A DNA stretch of 64,000 nucleotides from Anaerorhabdus furcosa (GCF_900167375.1 NZ_FUWY01000001.1:434001-498000); one strand, 5' to 3'. Positions 17,903 through 26,086 are shown, counted from the stretch's first letter. The notes: generated by a model from the letters alone, not told the origin. Numbers and translations: made by a program.

Positions 17903-20575
17903 CTATTGTACTTCTTTTCTCTTTGCTACAATTCGATAAATAAGTTTAATAATTTCCGAAAGAATAACGACAGTAGAACCTATACCAATTAACTTGATCC
18001 ACATTGATAATTCCAATGGAACTGTACTAAAGAAAGCCCCTGCATATTGAATAATCAAGATTTGCAATAAGAATGTACACCCTACTGTAATCAACATAAT
18101 TTTATTCTTAAACAAGTTTTTAAATATACTTCCATCATGTAACTCTCTGCAATTAAACGCATTGAACAATTGGAATAAAACAAACATGGTAAACAATACG
18201 GTTGGCATCTTTTCTTGCGATACATTTAAGAAATTAAACACATATTGACTTAAGAACACAATTGACATGTATACCCCAGTTATCACAATTCTTACTAACA
18301 TATTTTTAGAGATAATACTTTCATCTCTTTTTGTTGGCTTACGACTCATTAAGTCTTCGTAGTTTGGCTCCAACCCTAAGGTAAGCGCTGGTGGACCATC
18401 CATGATAATGTTAATCCACAACAGTTCTAGTGCCGTAAATGGAGCTGGAAGACCTAATAAAATCGAAGTAAACACAACGATTACAGAGGCAAGATTCACT
18501 GTTAATTGGAAACTAATAAAACGTTTAAAGTTCTCATAAATATTGCGTCCCCACTCAACCGCTTTTACAATCGTCGCAAAGGAATCATCAAGTAAAACAA
18601 TATCACTTGCTTCTTTAGAAACTTCAGTACCTGATATTCCCATTGCCACGCCCACATCTGCATTCTTTAACGCAGGGGCATCGTTAATTCCATCTCCAGT
18701 AACCGCAACAACATTACCAGACCCTTTTAATAACTTAACAATTCTCATTTTTACCGTTGGTGTACTACGTGCAATAACCGCAATTTGAGGAAGTTTTTCA
18801 AGTAATTCTTCATCACTCATTTCAATCACTTGACTCGCTTCTATCGCAATTGACTCATCATTTAAAATATGCAATTCATTAGCAATCGCTGTCGCTGTTA
18901 CAATGTTATCTCCCGTCAAGATTTTTAAATCAATACCCGCTTTTCGGCATGAGTCGACCGCTTCAAATACTTCTTTTCTTAATGGATCTGCAATCGCCAC
19001 AAAACCATCAAATACCATGTTACTTTCTAATTCTAAATGAGATGCTTCATCTTCGAAATCTCTCATTGATGAAATCGATTTATGAGCAAATGCAATAATA
19101 CGCATGGCTTGCTCTTGTGCTTTTTCAATATATTGCTCAATTTCTTTTTTCTTTATCTCATCTAAACTACACATCTTCATGACACATTCAGGACTACCTT
19201 TAACATAGGTAACGATTTCACCATGAACCTTTGAGATTGTTGTCATATGCTTTAATTCTGAAGAGAATGGAAATGAATGAAGAATTTCATGATCAATTCT
19301 TTCTTCTTTATAATTCATTCCCGATTCTATTCTTTCTTTTGAGTTCTCATAAAATTGAAGTAGTGCACACTCAGTTGGATTTCCAATAAATACTCCGTTT
19401 TCACCAATATCTGCTGTTGTATTCAAACAAACATTGTGTGCAAAGTACTTACTTGTAAGTTCAGTTGGATCTGTATGCCATGCATGATCATAAAATGCAC
19501 GAACTGTCATTTTATTTTCTGTTAATGTCCCTGTTTTATCCGAACAAATTACATTGATACATCCAATGGTTTCAGATGCAATCATCTTCTTCACTAAAGC
19601 ATTTTGTTTAGATAACTTGATAATATTAATTGATAATGATACCGCAACAATTGTAGGCAACCCTTCTGGTACTGCTGCCACAATAAGAACAATACTGGTT
19701 ACAAATGCTTCCATTACTTCTTCAATATTTAACCCACCATGCATCGCAAATGAAACAACTTGCGATATGAATACAATCGAAGCAGCAATCACCCCAAGGA
19801 TTGTAATTGTTTTTCCAAGACGTGCGAGTTTCTCTTGAAGCGGTGTACTAGTTTTTCCCTCTCCTCCAAGTTCACTTGCAATCTTACCAAATTCTGTTTC
19901 ATCACCTACTGCAGTAACAATTAACTTGCAATGTCCACTTGTGATGTAAGTACCACTGTATAACATATTGGCACGATCAGCTAACGGAAGTTTAGGATCA
20001 CTTATTTCAAAATTCGCATCTTTCTTTGCGGGTAAACTTTCACCCGTTAGTGCTGATTCATCAGATGCTAATCCAACACTTTCCAGTAATCTTCCATCCG
20101 CAGGAATCTTATCCCCAGTACTTAGTAATAAGATATCACCTACAACAAGTTCAGCTTGATTCAACAAGACAGTTGAGTTATTACGGATCGCTTTAATTAC
20201 TGTGTTGTCACTAATTCTAGAAAGAGCTTCAAATGCTTTTGCACTCTTACCCTCCATAACAACACTAATGACAACGGACAAGGATATCGCAATAAAAATA
20301 CCTACACACTCAAGAAAATCAGCTTCTCCTCCTGATAAACTTCTGAAAATGTTGACACCAAGTGCAATCAACCCAGCCGCAATCAACATGATGATCATTG
20401 GTTCTGTTGCAGCATCCCATAATCTTTTCCACAACGATTCTGATTTTTGTTTCGTTAAGGTATTTGGACCATGCAATGCTAAACTCTTTTGTACTTGATC
20501 ATCACTTAGACCCTCTGTTGCATTTGAACTTAATTGGTTAATTAAATCAATCTTTGTTTCCATGTAATCTTTCAC
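17903..20575 (-). CDS. P-type cation-transporting ATPase (P2A Ca2+/Mn2+ type), probable Mn2+ exporter
   Basis: An 890-aa membrane pump with the full P-type layout: actuator TGES, PEGLP in TM4 (about residue 300), the phosphorylated Asp in DKTGTLT (D346), KILTGDN, and TGDGINDAPAL, plus a C-terminal cation-ATPase helical block. The family (PMCA/SERCA-like) includes calcium pumps and the manganese exporters of lactococci and streptococci. The yybP-ykoY leader upstream argues for Mn2+. The GTG at 20573-20575 follows GAGG at 8 nt; an ATG (20561-20563) inside the frame and a TTG further up are alternatives. Confidence 0.9.
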   Translation of the reverse strand: MKDYMETKIDLINQLSSNATEGLSDDQVQKSLALHGPNTLTKQKSESLWKRLWDAATEPMIIMLIAAGLIALGVNIFRSLSGGEADFLECVGIFIAISLSVVISVVMEGKSAKAFEALSRISDNTVIKAIRNNSTVLLNQAELVVGDILLLSTGDKIPADGRLLESVGLASDESALTGESLPAKKDANFEISDPKLPLADRANMLYSGTYITSGHCKLIVTAVGDETEFGKIASELGGEGKTSTPLQEKLARLGKTITILGVIAASIVFISQVVSFAMHGGLNIEEVMEAFVTSIVLIVAAVPEGLPTIVAVSLSINIIKLSKQNALVKKMIASETIGCINVICSDKTGTLTENKMTVRAFYDHAWHTDPTELTSKYFAHNVCLNTTADIGENGVFIGNPTECALLQFYENSKERIESGMNYKEERIDHEILHSFPFSSELKHMTTISKVHGEIVTYVKGSPECVMKMCSLDEIKKKEIEQYIEKAQEQAMRIIAFAHKSISSMRDFEDEASHLELESNMVFDGFVAIADPLRKEVFEAVDSCRKAGIDLKILTGDNIVTATAIANELHILNDESIAIEASQVIEMSDEELLEKLPQIAVIARSTPTVKMRIVKLLKGSGNVVAVTGDGINDAPALKNADVGVAMGISGTEVSKEASDIVLLDDSFATIVKAVEWGRNIYENFKRFISFQLTVNLASVIVVFTSILLGLPAPFTALELLWINIIMDGPPALTLGLEPNYEDLMSRKPTKRDESIISKNMLVRIVITGVYMSIVFLSQYVFNFLNVSQEKMPTVLFTMFVLFQLFNAFNCRELHDGSIFKNLFKNKIMLITVGCTFLLQILIIQYAGAFFSTVPLELSMWIKLIGIGSTVVILSEIIKLIYRIVAKRKEVQ

Positions 20576-20604
20576 AAAATTTACCTCATTTCTCAATCAA
20601 CATA

Positions 20605-20663
20605 AAAGACCCACATAGTAGTGAAATACAAAAATATTTGTATTTCACCCTACATGAGTCTCG
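20605..20663 (-). terminator. Terminator of the yybP-ykoY leader
   Basis: A long minus-strand hairpin: GACUCAUGUAG pairs with CUAUGUGGGUC around an inner GTGAAATACAAA/TTTGTATTTCAC stem, followed by UUUU. The outer 5' arm includes the GAGACUC of the aptamer, so Mn2+-bound aptamer and terminator are mutually exclusive. Confidence 0.75.
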
Positions 20664-20750
20664 TTAATTAAGACAAGCCAGACCATTTGGTCAGTTTGTT
20701 GACTTGCCACACTTTATTGCGCAAACTACTCCCCCAGTTGGGTTTATTAA
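20640..20750 (-). ncRNA. yybP-ykoY (manganese) riboswitch
   Basis: The minus-strand leader carries GGGGGAGUAG (conserved GGGGAGUAG loop), paired internal stems GGCAAGUC/GGCUUGUC and CUGACC/GGUCUGG, and ACGAGACUC (conserved CGAGAC loop), the two docking elements of this Mn2+-sensing class. It lies between a promoter and a terminator in front of the P-type ATPase, a known genetic partner of this riboswitch. Confidence 0.82.
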
Positions 20751-20761
20751 GTTGTTTTCAC

Positions 20762-20791
20762 ATGATATCACTTATCACAAAAGTTAGTCAA
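20762..20791 (-). promoter_or_regulatory. Promoter of the manganese riboswitch unit
   Basis: -35 TTGACT (20786-20791), an 18-nt spacer and -10 TATCAT (20762-20767), 12-20 nt upstream of the aptamer. Confidence 0.6.
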
Positions 20792-20793
20792 CA

Positions 20794-20868
20794 CTAACTT
20801 GCTTCGCTTTTAATTCTCTTTGCTTGTTTTCTTAAATGAAGCACGAGCATTTTATTAGTTTTTATCAT
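20794..20868 (-). CDS. Putative 24-residue basic small protein
   Basis: Reads MIKTNKMLVLHLRKQAKRIK then SEAS, with seven Lys/Arg in 24 residues. The ATG (20866-20868) follows GAGGTG at about 6 nt. That ribosome site is the 3' arm of a 14-bp inverted repeat (20877-20909). The stop codon abuts the promoter of the Mn riboswitch. No homologue is recognised; it might be a regulatory peptide or simply an unexpressed frame. The good ribosome site is the only positive evidence. Confidence 0.4.
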   Translation of the reverse strand: MIKTNKMLVLHLRKQAKRIKSEAS

Positions 20869-20871
20869 ATC

Positions 20872-20911
20872 TTCACCTCATACACGACTATAATTCGTGC
20901 ATGAGGTGAAC
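20872..20911. repeat. 14-bp inverted repeat overlapping a possible promoter and ribosome site
   Basis: CACCTCATACACGA and TCGTGCATGAGGTG flank a 7-bp centre containing TATAGT (minus strand). A -35-like TTGAAG lies 18 nt upstream (20911-20916). If that promoter is used, the repeat is a DNA operator over the -10 box. If transcription enters from further upstream, it is an RNA hairpin burying the Shine-Dalgarno of the 24-codon frame. Confidence 0.6.
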
Positions 20912-20923
20912 TTCAAGCAATTA

Positions 20924-20947
20924 AAAAAGCTCTTTCGAGCTCTTTAA
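20924..20947 (-). terminator. Terminator of the lysine-type ABC operon
   Basis: Minus-strand AAAGAGCTC-GAAA-GAGCTTTTTT, 6 nt past the ATPase stop codon. Confidence 0.85.
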
Positions 20948-20952
20948 CTATT

Positions 20953-21684
20953 TTATTTCTTTAAAATACGATTTAAGAATACTTTTGTTCTTTCTTCTTT
21001 TGGATTAGTAAAGATATCTTCTGGTGTACCTTCTTCTGCAATAATACCTTGATCCATGAAAACGACATGATTTGCAACATCTCTTGCAAATTCCATTTCA
21101 TGTGTTACCACAATCATCGTTAACCCTTCACGAGCCAAATCTTTCATTACAGATAAAACCTCACCAACCATTTCAGGATCTAGTGCTGAAGTAGGCTCAT
21201 CAAACAATAGAACCTCAGGATCCATACACAACGCTCTAGCAATCGCTACACGTTGTTTTTGTCCACCTGATAATGTTGTACTAGAAGCATTCGCAAAGCT
21301 TTCCATACCTACTTTACGTAGATAAATCATCGCTTTCTCTTCTGCCTCTTCTTTTGATCTACCCAATACTTTCATTTGAGCAATTGTACAATTCTTCAAA
21401 ACAGTCATGTTATTAAAAAGATTAAACTGTTGGAAAACCATTCCCAAGTGACTACGATATTTATTTACATCTTTTGTATTTAATACATTTTCACCATTTA
21501 CAATAATTTCACCCTCATCAGCTGTTTCAAGCATGTTGATACAACGAAGTAAAGTTGATTTCCCACTACCTGAAGCTCCAATTAAACAAACTACTGTATT
21601 TTTCTCTACGGTGAAATCAATGCCCTTTAATACTTCTAAATTCCCGAAGCTTTTGTGTATATTTTTAATTTCTATTAACGACAT
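20953..21684 (-). CDS. Amino-acid ABC importer, ATP-binding protein (probable lysine system)
   Basis: A 243-aa ATPase with Walker [10 protein letters not shown], signature LSGGQKQR, Walker B VLLFDEP and switch VVTHEMEF. It is a paralogue of the ATPase at 15257. It is the last gene of a binding protein-permease-ATPase operon, following the permease with no gap. The lysine riboswitch at the head of the operon is the basis for proposing lysine. Confidence 0.93.
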   Translation of the reverse strand: MSLIEIKNIHKSFGNLEVLKGIDFTVEKNTVVCLIGASGSGKSTLLRCINMLETADEGEIIVNGENVLNTKDVNKYRSHLGMVFQQFNLFNNMTVLKNCTIAQMKVLGRSKEEAEEKAMIYLRKVGMESFANASSTTLSGGQKQRVAIARALCMDPEVLLFDEPTSALDPEMVGEVLSVMKDLAREGLTMIVVTHEMEFARDVANHVVFMDQGIIAEEGTPEDIFTNPKEERTKVFLNRILKK

Positions 21685-22455
21685 TTATTTCACCCTCTTT
21701 CCATTACGAGGTAAACTTATACTAGAAGACGTACTATCAGAGTGTGGAAAACTTGTACGAGTATGATTCATCTTTTCTTCAATTAGATGAAGAATAAATG
21801 ATGTGATTGTTGTTAATACCAAATAGATACACGCAATAATGAAGAATGTTTCTGGAAATCTAAATACACTACCCGCTATTTTATTCCCTTGATACATCAA
21901 TTCAGTAATCGCTATAACCGATAAAACCGAACTGTCTTTGATGTTTACAATAAATTCATTCCCAATTGCTGGAAATGCATTTTTAATGGCTTGTGGAATC
22001 ACAACCATCATCATCGTTTGGATATTTGACATACCTAAAGAACGAGCAGCTTCCGTTTGTCCTTTATCAACAGATTGAATACCTGAACGAATAATTTCAG
22101 ACATATACGCACCTGTATTAATTGATATAACAAAGATACCTGCAACAAGTGGTGACCACTTAATTACCTTTAACAATGAATAATAAATAAACACTGCTTG
22201 TACCATCATTGGTGTTCCACGGAATACTTCAATATATACCGTTGAAATAACATCGTAAATCTTTTTTATTGTTTTAACTAAAGCAGAAGAACTTTCATCT
22301 ACTTTGATTGCTTTTAAACCGCCTACAACTAATCCAATTACAAGCCCTATGATTGTACCACTTAGTGCTACCAGTAATGTATTTTGTACACCTAGTAACA
22401 AAGATGGCCAAGAAGATTGAAGTATCTTCCAAACGATTTCAAAACTGAAATCCAT
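21685..22455 (-). CDS. Amino-acid ABC importer, permease (probable lysine system)
   Basis: A 256-aa HisMQ-type permease with about five TM segments and the EAA loop EAARSLGMSNIQTMMMVVIP. The last 25 residues form a Ser-rich, hydrophilic tail (TSFPHSDSTSSSISL) not usual for the family. It starts 2 nt after the binding protein and abuts the ATPase start. Confidence 0.92.
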   Translation of the reverse strand: MDFSFEIVWKILQSSWPSLLLGVQNTLLVALSGTIIGLVIGLVVGGLKAIKVDESSSALVKTIKKIYDVISTVYIEVFRGTPMMVQAVFIYYSLLKVIKWSPLVAGIFVISINTGAYMSEIIRSGIQSVDKGQTEAARSLGMSNIQTMMMVVIPQAIKNAFPAIGNEFIVNIKDSSVLSVIAITELMYQGNKIAGSVFRFPETFFIIACIYLVLTTITSFILHLIEEKMNHTRTSFPHSDSTSSSISLPRNGKRVK

Positions 22456-22457
22456 TA

Positions 22458-23294
22458 TTATTCTGCCGTTGCTGGTTGACGATCTGTAGCAGCTTTCATG
22501 ATCTCAACTCTTTCTTCTTCAGTAATTGAATCTAAGGCAGCTTGGACTTTATTTAGTAATTCTGTATTTCCTTTTTTGATAGCGATCGATACTGTTGTGT
22601 CTGCATCAAATCCCTTACCCTCTTCAAATGTAACTATCTTTAAATCAGGATTAGCTGCAACAACACCTTGTGCAACTGGTAATTCAGCTGTTAGTCCATC
22701 TACTTCACCTTGTTGAAGTGATAATACCATACGAGGGTATGTTGCTTGTGGTGTCATGTGATTAACACCTTCGATTTGATCAATTACATCATCATATAAC
22801 GTATTGATTTGACCCAATACTTTTTTACCTGTGAAATCTTGAATTGAAGTCGCATTCGCTAATTCATCATCTCCACGTACAATCATAACCATTTGTGATT
22901 CATAATATGGCTTTGTGAAATCTATTGCTTCTGCACGTTCAGGAGTTGCTGTCATACCTGCAATAATTGCATCTACTTCATCATTGTTTAATCCCGTAAT
23001 CAAACCTTCCCAAGCAATTGACTTAATTTCTAATTCTTGTCCTAATGAATCTGCAATTTTACGAGCTATCGCAACATCATATCCATCACAATAATCTGTA
23101 GCTGAAATTTGAACTGCAGTATCATTTGCAGTAGTTTGTGTCCAGTTAAATGGTGCATAATTACATTCCATAGCTACTGTAAATTTTTCCTTTGTTCCCT
23201 CTGTTGGTTGCCCTGTAGAATTTGGTGTAGCTGGTGCACTTGAACATCCTACAAGCAATAATCCCGCTGTTAATAACACTAATACTTTTTTCAT
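22458..23294 (-). CDS. Amino-acid ABC importer, substrate-binding lipoprotein (probable lysine system)
   Basis: A 278-aa lipoprotein; signal VLVLLTAGLLLVGC with Cys at residue 16, then a family 3 solute-binding fold (FTVAMECNYAPFNWTQ, YDVAIARKIAD, GMTATPERAEAIDFTKPYY). The ATG follows AGGAGG. It is the first gene after a lysine riboswitch and intrinsic terminator. Cationic amino-acid specificity is inferred from that leader, not from residues. Confidence 0.93.
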   Translation of the reverse strand: MKKVLVLLTAGLLLVGCSSAPATPNSTGQPTEGTKEKFTVAMECNYAPFNWTQTTANDTAVQISATDYCDGYDVAIARKIADSLGQELEIKSIAWEGLITGLNNDEVDAIIAGMTATPERAEAIDFTKPYYESQMVMIVRGDDELANATSIQDFTGKKVLGQINTLYDDVIDQIEGVNHMTPQATYPRMVLSLQQGEVDGLTAELPVAQGVVAANPDLKIVTFEEGKGFDADTTVSIAIKKGNTELLNKVQAALDSITEEERVEIMKAATDRQPATAE

Positions 23295-23316
23295 TTCCTT
23301 TTCCTCCTAAAGTAAA

Positions 23317-23347
23317 CAAAAATCGCATGCTCTATCACATACGATTT
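23317..23347 (-). terminator. Lysine riboswitch terminator
   Basis: Minus-strand stem AAATCGTATG / CATGCGATTT followed by U-rich sequence, about 30 nt before the binding-protein start. Confidence 0.85.
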
Positions 23348-23364
23348 ACTTTAAAAGGTAAATT

Positions 23365-23527
23365 GTGTAATAGCGCCCTTCGATTGAAGGAGTGTTATCA
23401 GTCTTCCCAATAACCCCATAGTATTTTCTTGCCAGAAAACCTATTCGGCGATGATTACCTTTCACTAGATTCTTTGTCTGCCGACTCCTCTAGTTACTCA
23501 TTTGCATCGCTACCTCTATACGTTTTG
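23365..23527 (-). ncRNA. Lysine riboswitch (L box)
   Basis: The minus-strand leader shows AUAGAGGUAGCGAUGC, then GAGGAGUCGGCAGA, GUGAAAGGUAAUCAUCGCCGAA, a UUUUCUGGCAAGAAAA hairpin, and a closing GGGCGCUAUU. The AGAGGUGCGA-like start, CGCCGAA and CUGGC are the conserved L-box signatures. Lysine binding should favour the downstream terminator and switch off the importer. Confidence 0.9.
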
Positions 23528-23537
23528 TTGTGTCTTT

Positions 23538-23565
23538 ATAATACAACATATTTCTTGTTTGTCAA
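23538..23565 (-). promoter_or_regulatory. Promoter of the lysine riboswitch operon
   Basis: -35 TTGACA (23560-23565), a 16-nt spacer and -10 TATTAT (23538-23543). Confidence 0.75.
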
Positions 23566-23611
23566 ATTTTTTAATTTAAACTTTCGGACTCCTTTATCCA
23601 CCTATCAATAA

Positions 23612-24148
23612 TTAATCTCCTATTATCTCAAAATATTTATACAATGCTAACGCTGTTTCACCGTCATGAAAACCATTGTTTCTCAACTTTTCTTTGACTT
23701 TGCTTCGCTCTTCAAAATAAGCATTAATTAATTCTTCCTTTTGGACCTTGAGTTCTCCTTCACAAAATTGCGCATAAACAACCACGACCCTTTGCGTTGT
23801 AAGTCCATTACAGGGATAGAATTCAGTGATTATCTTTTCGTTTTTTATTTTTATTCCAGTTTCTTCAAAGACTTCTCTTCGTGCTGCATCCAGAATATCT
23901 TCACCTTCTTCAACACCACCACAAATTAACTCTGTAGAAAACTTATCCACAACAAAGCGATAATTTTCAGTCAATAGAATAGAATCACCCTTTTCAACAA
24001 TCACGACAACAGAAATACCTTTAAACTCCACAACGTTGTAATCTTCGATATGATGCCCATAATAATCTAAATCCACTAAATTTAATTTGATAAAATTACT
24101 TTCATATATTGTTTTTGTTCCATGTATCTTCACATACTTATTATCCAT
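23612..24148 (-). CDS. NUDIX hydrolase (ADP-ribose pyrophosphatase-like)
   Basis: A 178-aa cytosolic pyrophosphohydrolase. The Nudix box is GGVEEGEDILDAARREVFEE followed by TGI, complete with the catalytic Glu residues. The upstream beta-rich domain and following EFYPCNGLTTQ segment resemble ADP-ribose pyrophosphatases. It lies 29 nt downstream of the TcyP-type transporter gene and is likely co-transcribed. The ATG at 24146-24148 is favoured by spacing from AGGTAG; a GTG 6 nt upstream is possible. The precise substrate is unknown. Confidence 0.85.
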   Translation of the reverse strand: MDNKYVKIHGTKTIYESNFIKLNLVDLDYYGHHIEDYNVVEFKGISVVVIVEKGDSILLTENYRFVVDKFSTELICGGVEEGEDILDAARREVFEETGIKIKNEKIITEFYPCNGLTTQRVVVVYAQFCEGELKVQKEELINAYFEERSKVKEKLRNNGFHDGETALALYKYFEIIGD

Positions 24149-24177
24149 AGACACTACCTACCTAGATAAATTATAGC

Positions 24178-25512
24178 CTATTCTTCTTTGTTTTTTTCTA
24201 ATTTATTAACAATAACTCCTGTTACAAGTGTTCCATTAACATTTAACATCGTTCTTCCCATATCTAAAATTGGGTCAATAGCCAAAATAACACCTAGGAG
24301 TGGATAGTATTCCACAAGTCCCATACCTGTTAATACAATTGCAACTGACATTGTAGCAGCACCCGGTATTCCTGCAATTCCAAATGATCCAAGCACAACC
24401 ACAAAGACTAACATAATGTAGAAAGAGATATCCATTGGAATTTGAAGCATTGTTGCAAGAGCAATAACTACTAGAGTTGGATAAATTCCAGCACAACCAT
24501 TCATCCCCATATTCGCACCAAAGCTACCTACAATATCAGCTATTCCTGAAGGAATGTGTAACTTTGTCGTCATTGCATCAATGGTTACCGGAAGTGTCCC
24601 TAAACTTGATCTTGATGTAAATGCTAAGAGAAGCGGTTTCTTTACTGCCTTTAAATATTCCCCCACAGGTTGCTTAAATAGTTTCACTAGAATCAGGTGA
24701 ATAATAAACATAACTAAGATTGCTGCATATAAAACAATTACAAAATTAATTGCTCCTAATATTGTTGAATTACCTTGCGTAATGACTACATTTGCTAAAA
24801 GCGGAATAATTGCATAAGGCATTAAATCCATAATAAATACCGCAAGTCTTCTAACCAATTGATAACTAGCTTCTACAAGTTTAATCAACGGTTGAACTTC
24901 ATCTTTTGTTTCCAATGCTTTCAATGATATTCCTAGAAGAAACGCCAGAACAATTACTGCTAAGATATTCCCTTTTGCAAAAATATCAACTGCATTGTTT
25001 GGTACCATACCACGTAATGTAGCAACAAATGTACTTACTTCTCGGATTGTACTTTGTGTATCACCTGCTGTTGTTAAACTTTGAGTAAGTGGTAGTAATC
25101 CCGATAACACAATCCCCACCAATGAAGCAATTACCGTTGTTGTCGCCAAAACCACAACAGTTCGAATCGCTAGTTTTTTAAAGTTTTGTTTGGTTGTGAT
25201 GATGACGCGAATCATTGAGATGAACACTAGCGGTATTGCTACCATCTTCAACAAATCCATGAATCCATATCCCACTAAACCATACCAACTTGATACCTCT
25301 GTTTTTATAGTTGGAAATTCATTGGCAAGCCAATTGCCAACCAACCCTAAAATTACTCCAATCAACATAGCTAAAACTAGAATCTTCGTATAGTTGTACT
25401 CCAACTTATCTAGTTTTCGAATTAGTACAACTGCAATAACAAAGAAAAGTATAAAAAATACAGTTGTCCAATTACTTATTTGTAAATACCCATTTAAAAA
25501 TGTCTCTAACAT
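24178..25512 (-). CDS. tcyP: L-cystine:H+/Na+ symporter (TcyP family)
   Basis: A 444-aa dicarboxylate/amino acid:cation symporter-fold membrane protein. It carries the blocks characteristic of the cystine TcyP branch: AFTSRSSLGTLPVTI, GANMGMNGCAGIYPTLV, GIPGAATM and LDMGRTMLNVNG, very like Bacillus TcyP. The ATG follows GGAGG at 7 nt. Its 5' leader encodes a cysteine-codon-rich peptide followed by a terminator, which independently points to sulfur amino acid transport. A NUDIX hydrolase gene follows in the same direction. Confidence 0.88.
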   Translation of the reverse strand: MLETFLNGYLQISNWTTVFFILFFVIAVVLIRKLDKLEYNYTKILVLAMLIGVILGLVGNWLANEFPTIKTEVSSWYGLVGYGFMDLLKMVAIPLVFISMIRVIITTKQNFKKLAIRTVVVLATTTVIASLVGIVLSGLLPLTQSLTTAGDTQSTIREVSTFVATLRGMVPNNAVDIFAKGNILAVIVLAFLLGISLKALETKDEVQPLIKLVEASYQLVRRLAVFIMDLMPYAIIPLLANVVITQGNSTILGAINFVIVLYAAILVMFIIHLILVKLFKQPVGEYLKAVKKPLLLAFTSRSSLGTLPVTIDAMTTKLHIPSGIADIVGSFGANMGMNGCAGIYPTLVVIALATMLQIPMDISFYIMLVFVVVLGSFGIAGIPGAATMSVAIVLTGMGLVEYYPLLGVILAIDPILDMGRTMLNVNGTLVTGVIVNKLEKNKEE

Positions 25513-25527
25513 AATTTATCCTCCAAA

Positions 25528-25563
25528 TTAAAAAGTGCCCTTGCATTTATTCCGCAAGAGCAC
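25528..25563 (-). terminator. Attenuator terminator in the tcyP leader
   Basis: Minus-strand GUGCUCUUGC (25554-25563) pairs perfectly or G-U with GCAAGGGCAC (25535-25544), followed by five U residues, and ends 16 nt before the tcyP start. The 5' arm can alternatively pair with ACAAGAG upstream (25602-25608). Confidence 0.88.
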
Positions 25564-25608
25564 CCACTATTTTATGTATTAATAAAAACAGTACGAAAAT
25601 ACTCTTGT

Positions 25609-25665
25609 CTATATTCTATAACAAGAGCAACAGCAACTAACTTGTACAAAGTGTTGTTTTCTCAT
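25609..25665 (-). CDS. Cysteine-rich leader peptide of tcyP
   Basis: An 18-residue peptide, MRKQHFVQVSCCCSCYRI, with four Cys in five consecutive codons near its end. The ATG at 25663-25665 has AGGAG at 8 nt; an in-frame ATG 6 nt upstream sits on the ribosome site. The start lies about 20 nt after a strong promoter, and the stop immediately precedes segment 2 of the attenuator. Codon placement, not peptide function, is probably what matters. Confidence 0.75.
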   Translation of the reverse strand: MRKQHFVQVSCCCSCYRI

Positions 25666-25689
25666 ACTCATTTCTCCTAATATAGTCAA

Positions 25690-25718
25690 AGTATAAAACC
25701 TCAACATTGAACTGTCAA
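25690..25718 (-). promoter_or_regulatory. Promoter of the leader peptide-tcyP unit
   Basis: -35 TTGACA (25713-25718), a 17-nt spacer and -10 TATACT (25690-25695), giving a very short untranslated stretch before the leader peptide. Confidence 0.8.
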
Positions 25719-25758
25719 AACATATGCACTTGAGTATAATAAGTATAGGAGGATATTT

Positions 25759-26061
25759 ATGATTAAACATTTAGTATTATGGAAACTTTCAGAAACTTAT
25801 TCAATAGAAGAAAAAGAAGAAGTCAAACAAAATGCAAAGAAAAATTTAGAACAATTAATTGATAAGATACCAAATATTTCTAAACTCGAATTAATTATCA
25901 ATCCCTTAGATTCTTCTAATGTTGATCTTTGTTTGGATAGCGAGTTTGAAACCATCGAACAATTAAACACTTACGCAAATCATCCACTACACAAAGAAGT
26001 AGCTAGCACTTACATTACTCCCTTTGTTGAAACTCGAACATGCATTGACTACAAAAAATAG
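25759..26061 (+). CDS. Dabb-type (stress-responsive alpha/beta barrel) protein
   Basis: A 100-aa protein with the Dabb fold pattern: MIKHLVLWKLSE at the start (conserved His and the KL strand), a central helix, then DLCLDSEFETIEQLNTYANHPLHKEV, where the HPxH segment is typical. Such proteins are small dimeric barrels of mostly unknown role; some are hydroxylating or stress proteins. It has an AGGAGG ribosome site and a shared terminator at its end. Confidence 0.8.
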   Translation: MIKHLVLWKLSETYSIEEKEEVKQNAKKNLEQLIDKIPNISKLELIINPLDSSNVDLCLDSEFETIEQLNTYANHPLHKEVASTYITPFVETRTCIDYKK

Positions 26062-26086
26062 ACCCTAGGGTCTATTTTATTGATTC
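26057..26086. terminator. Bidirectional terminator between the Dabb and LacI-family genes
   Basis: AAAATAGACCC/GGGTCTATTTT is a near-perfect palindrome with A/T runs on both sides. The LacI gene stop codon lies inside it. Confidence 0.75.

Larger units (their letters stand above)
25528..25671 (-). promoter_or_regulatory. Putative cysteine-responsive leader-peptide attenuator of tcyP
   Basis: Four short segments alternate in the minus-strand transcript. Segment 1 is CUCUUGU within the last Cys codons (25621-25627), segment 2 ACAAGAG (25602-25608), segment 3 CUCUUGC (25554-25560) and segment 4 GCAAGGG (25538-25544). 1:2 and 3:4 (terminator) or 2:3 (antiterminator) can form, the textbook layout of trp/his-type attenuators. 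Ribosome stalling at Cys codons would free segment 2 to pair with 3 and allow read-through. Confidence 0.72.

Noticed and set aside
25609-25671. Cys-rich frame as a small metal-binding protein
   Set aside because: Position between promoter and attenuator, extreme shortness and complementarity of its codons to the hairpins favour a leader peptide.
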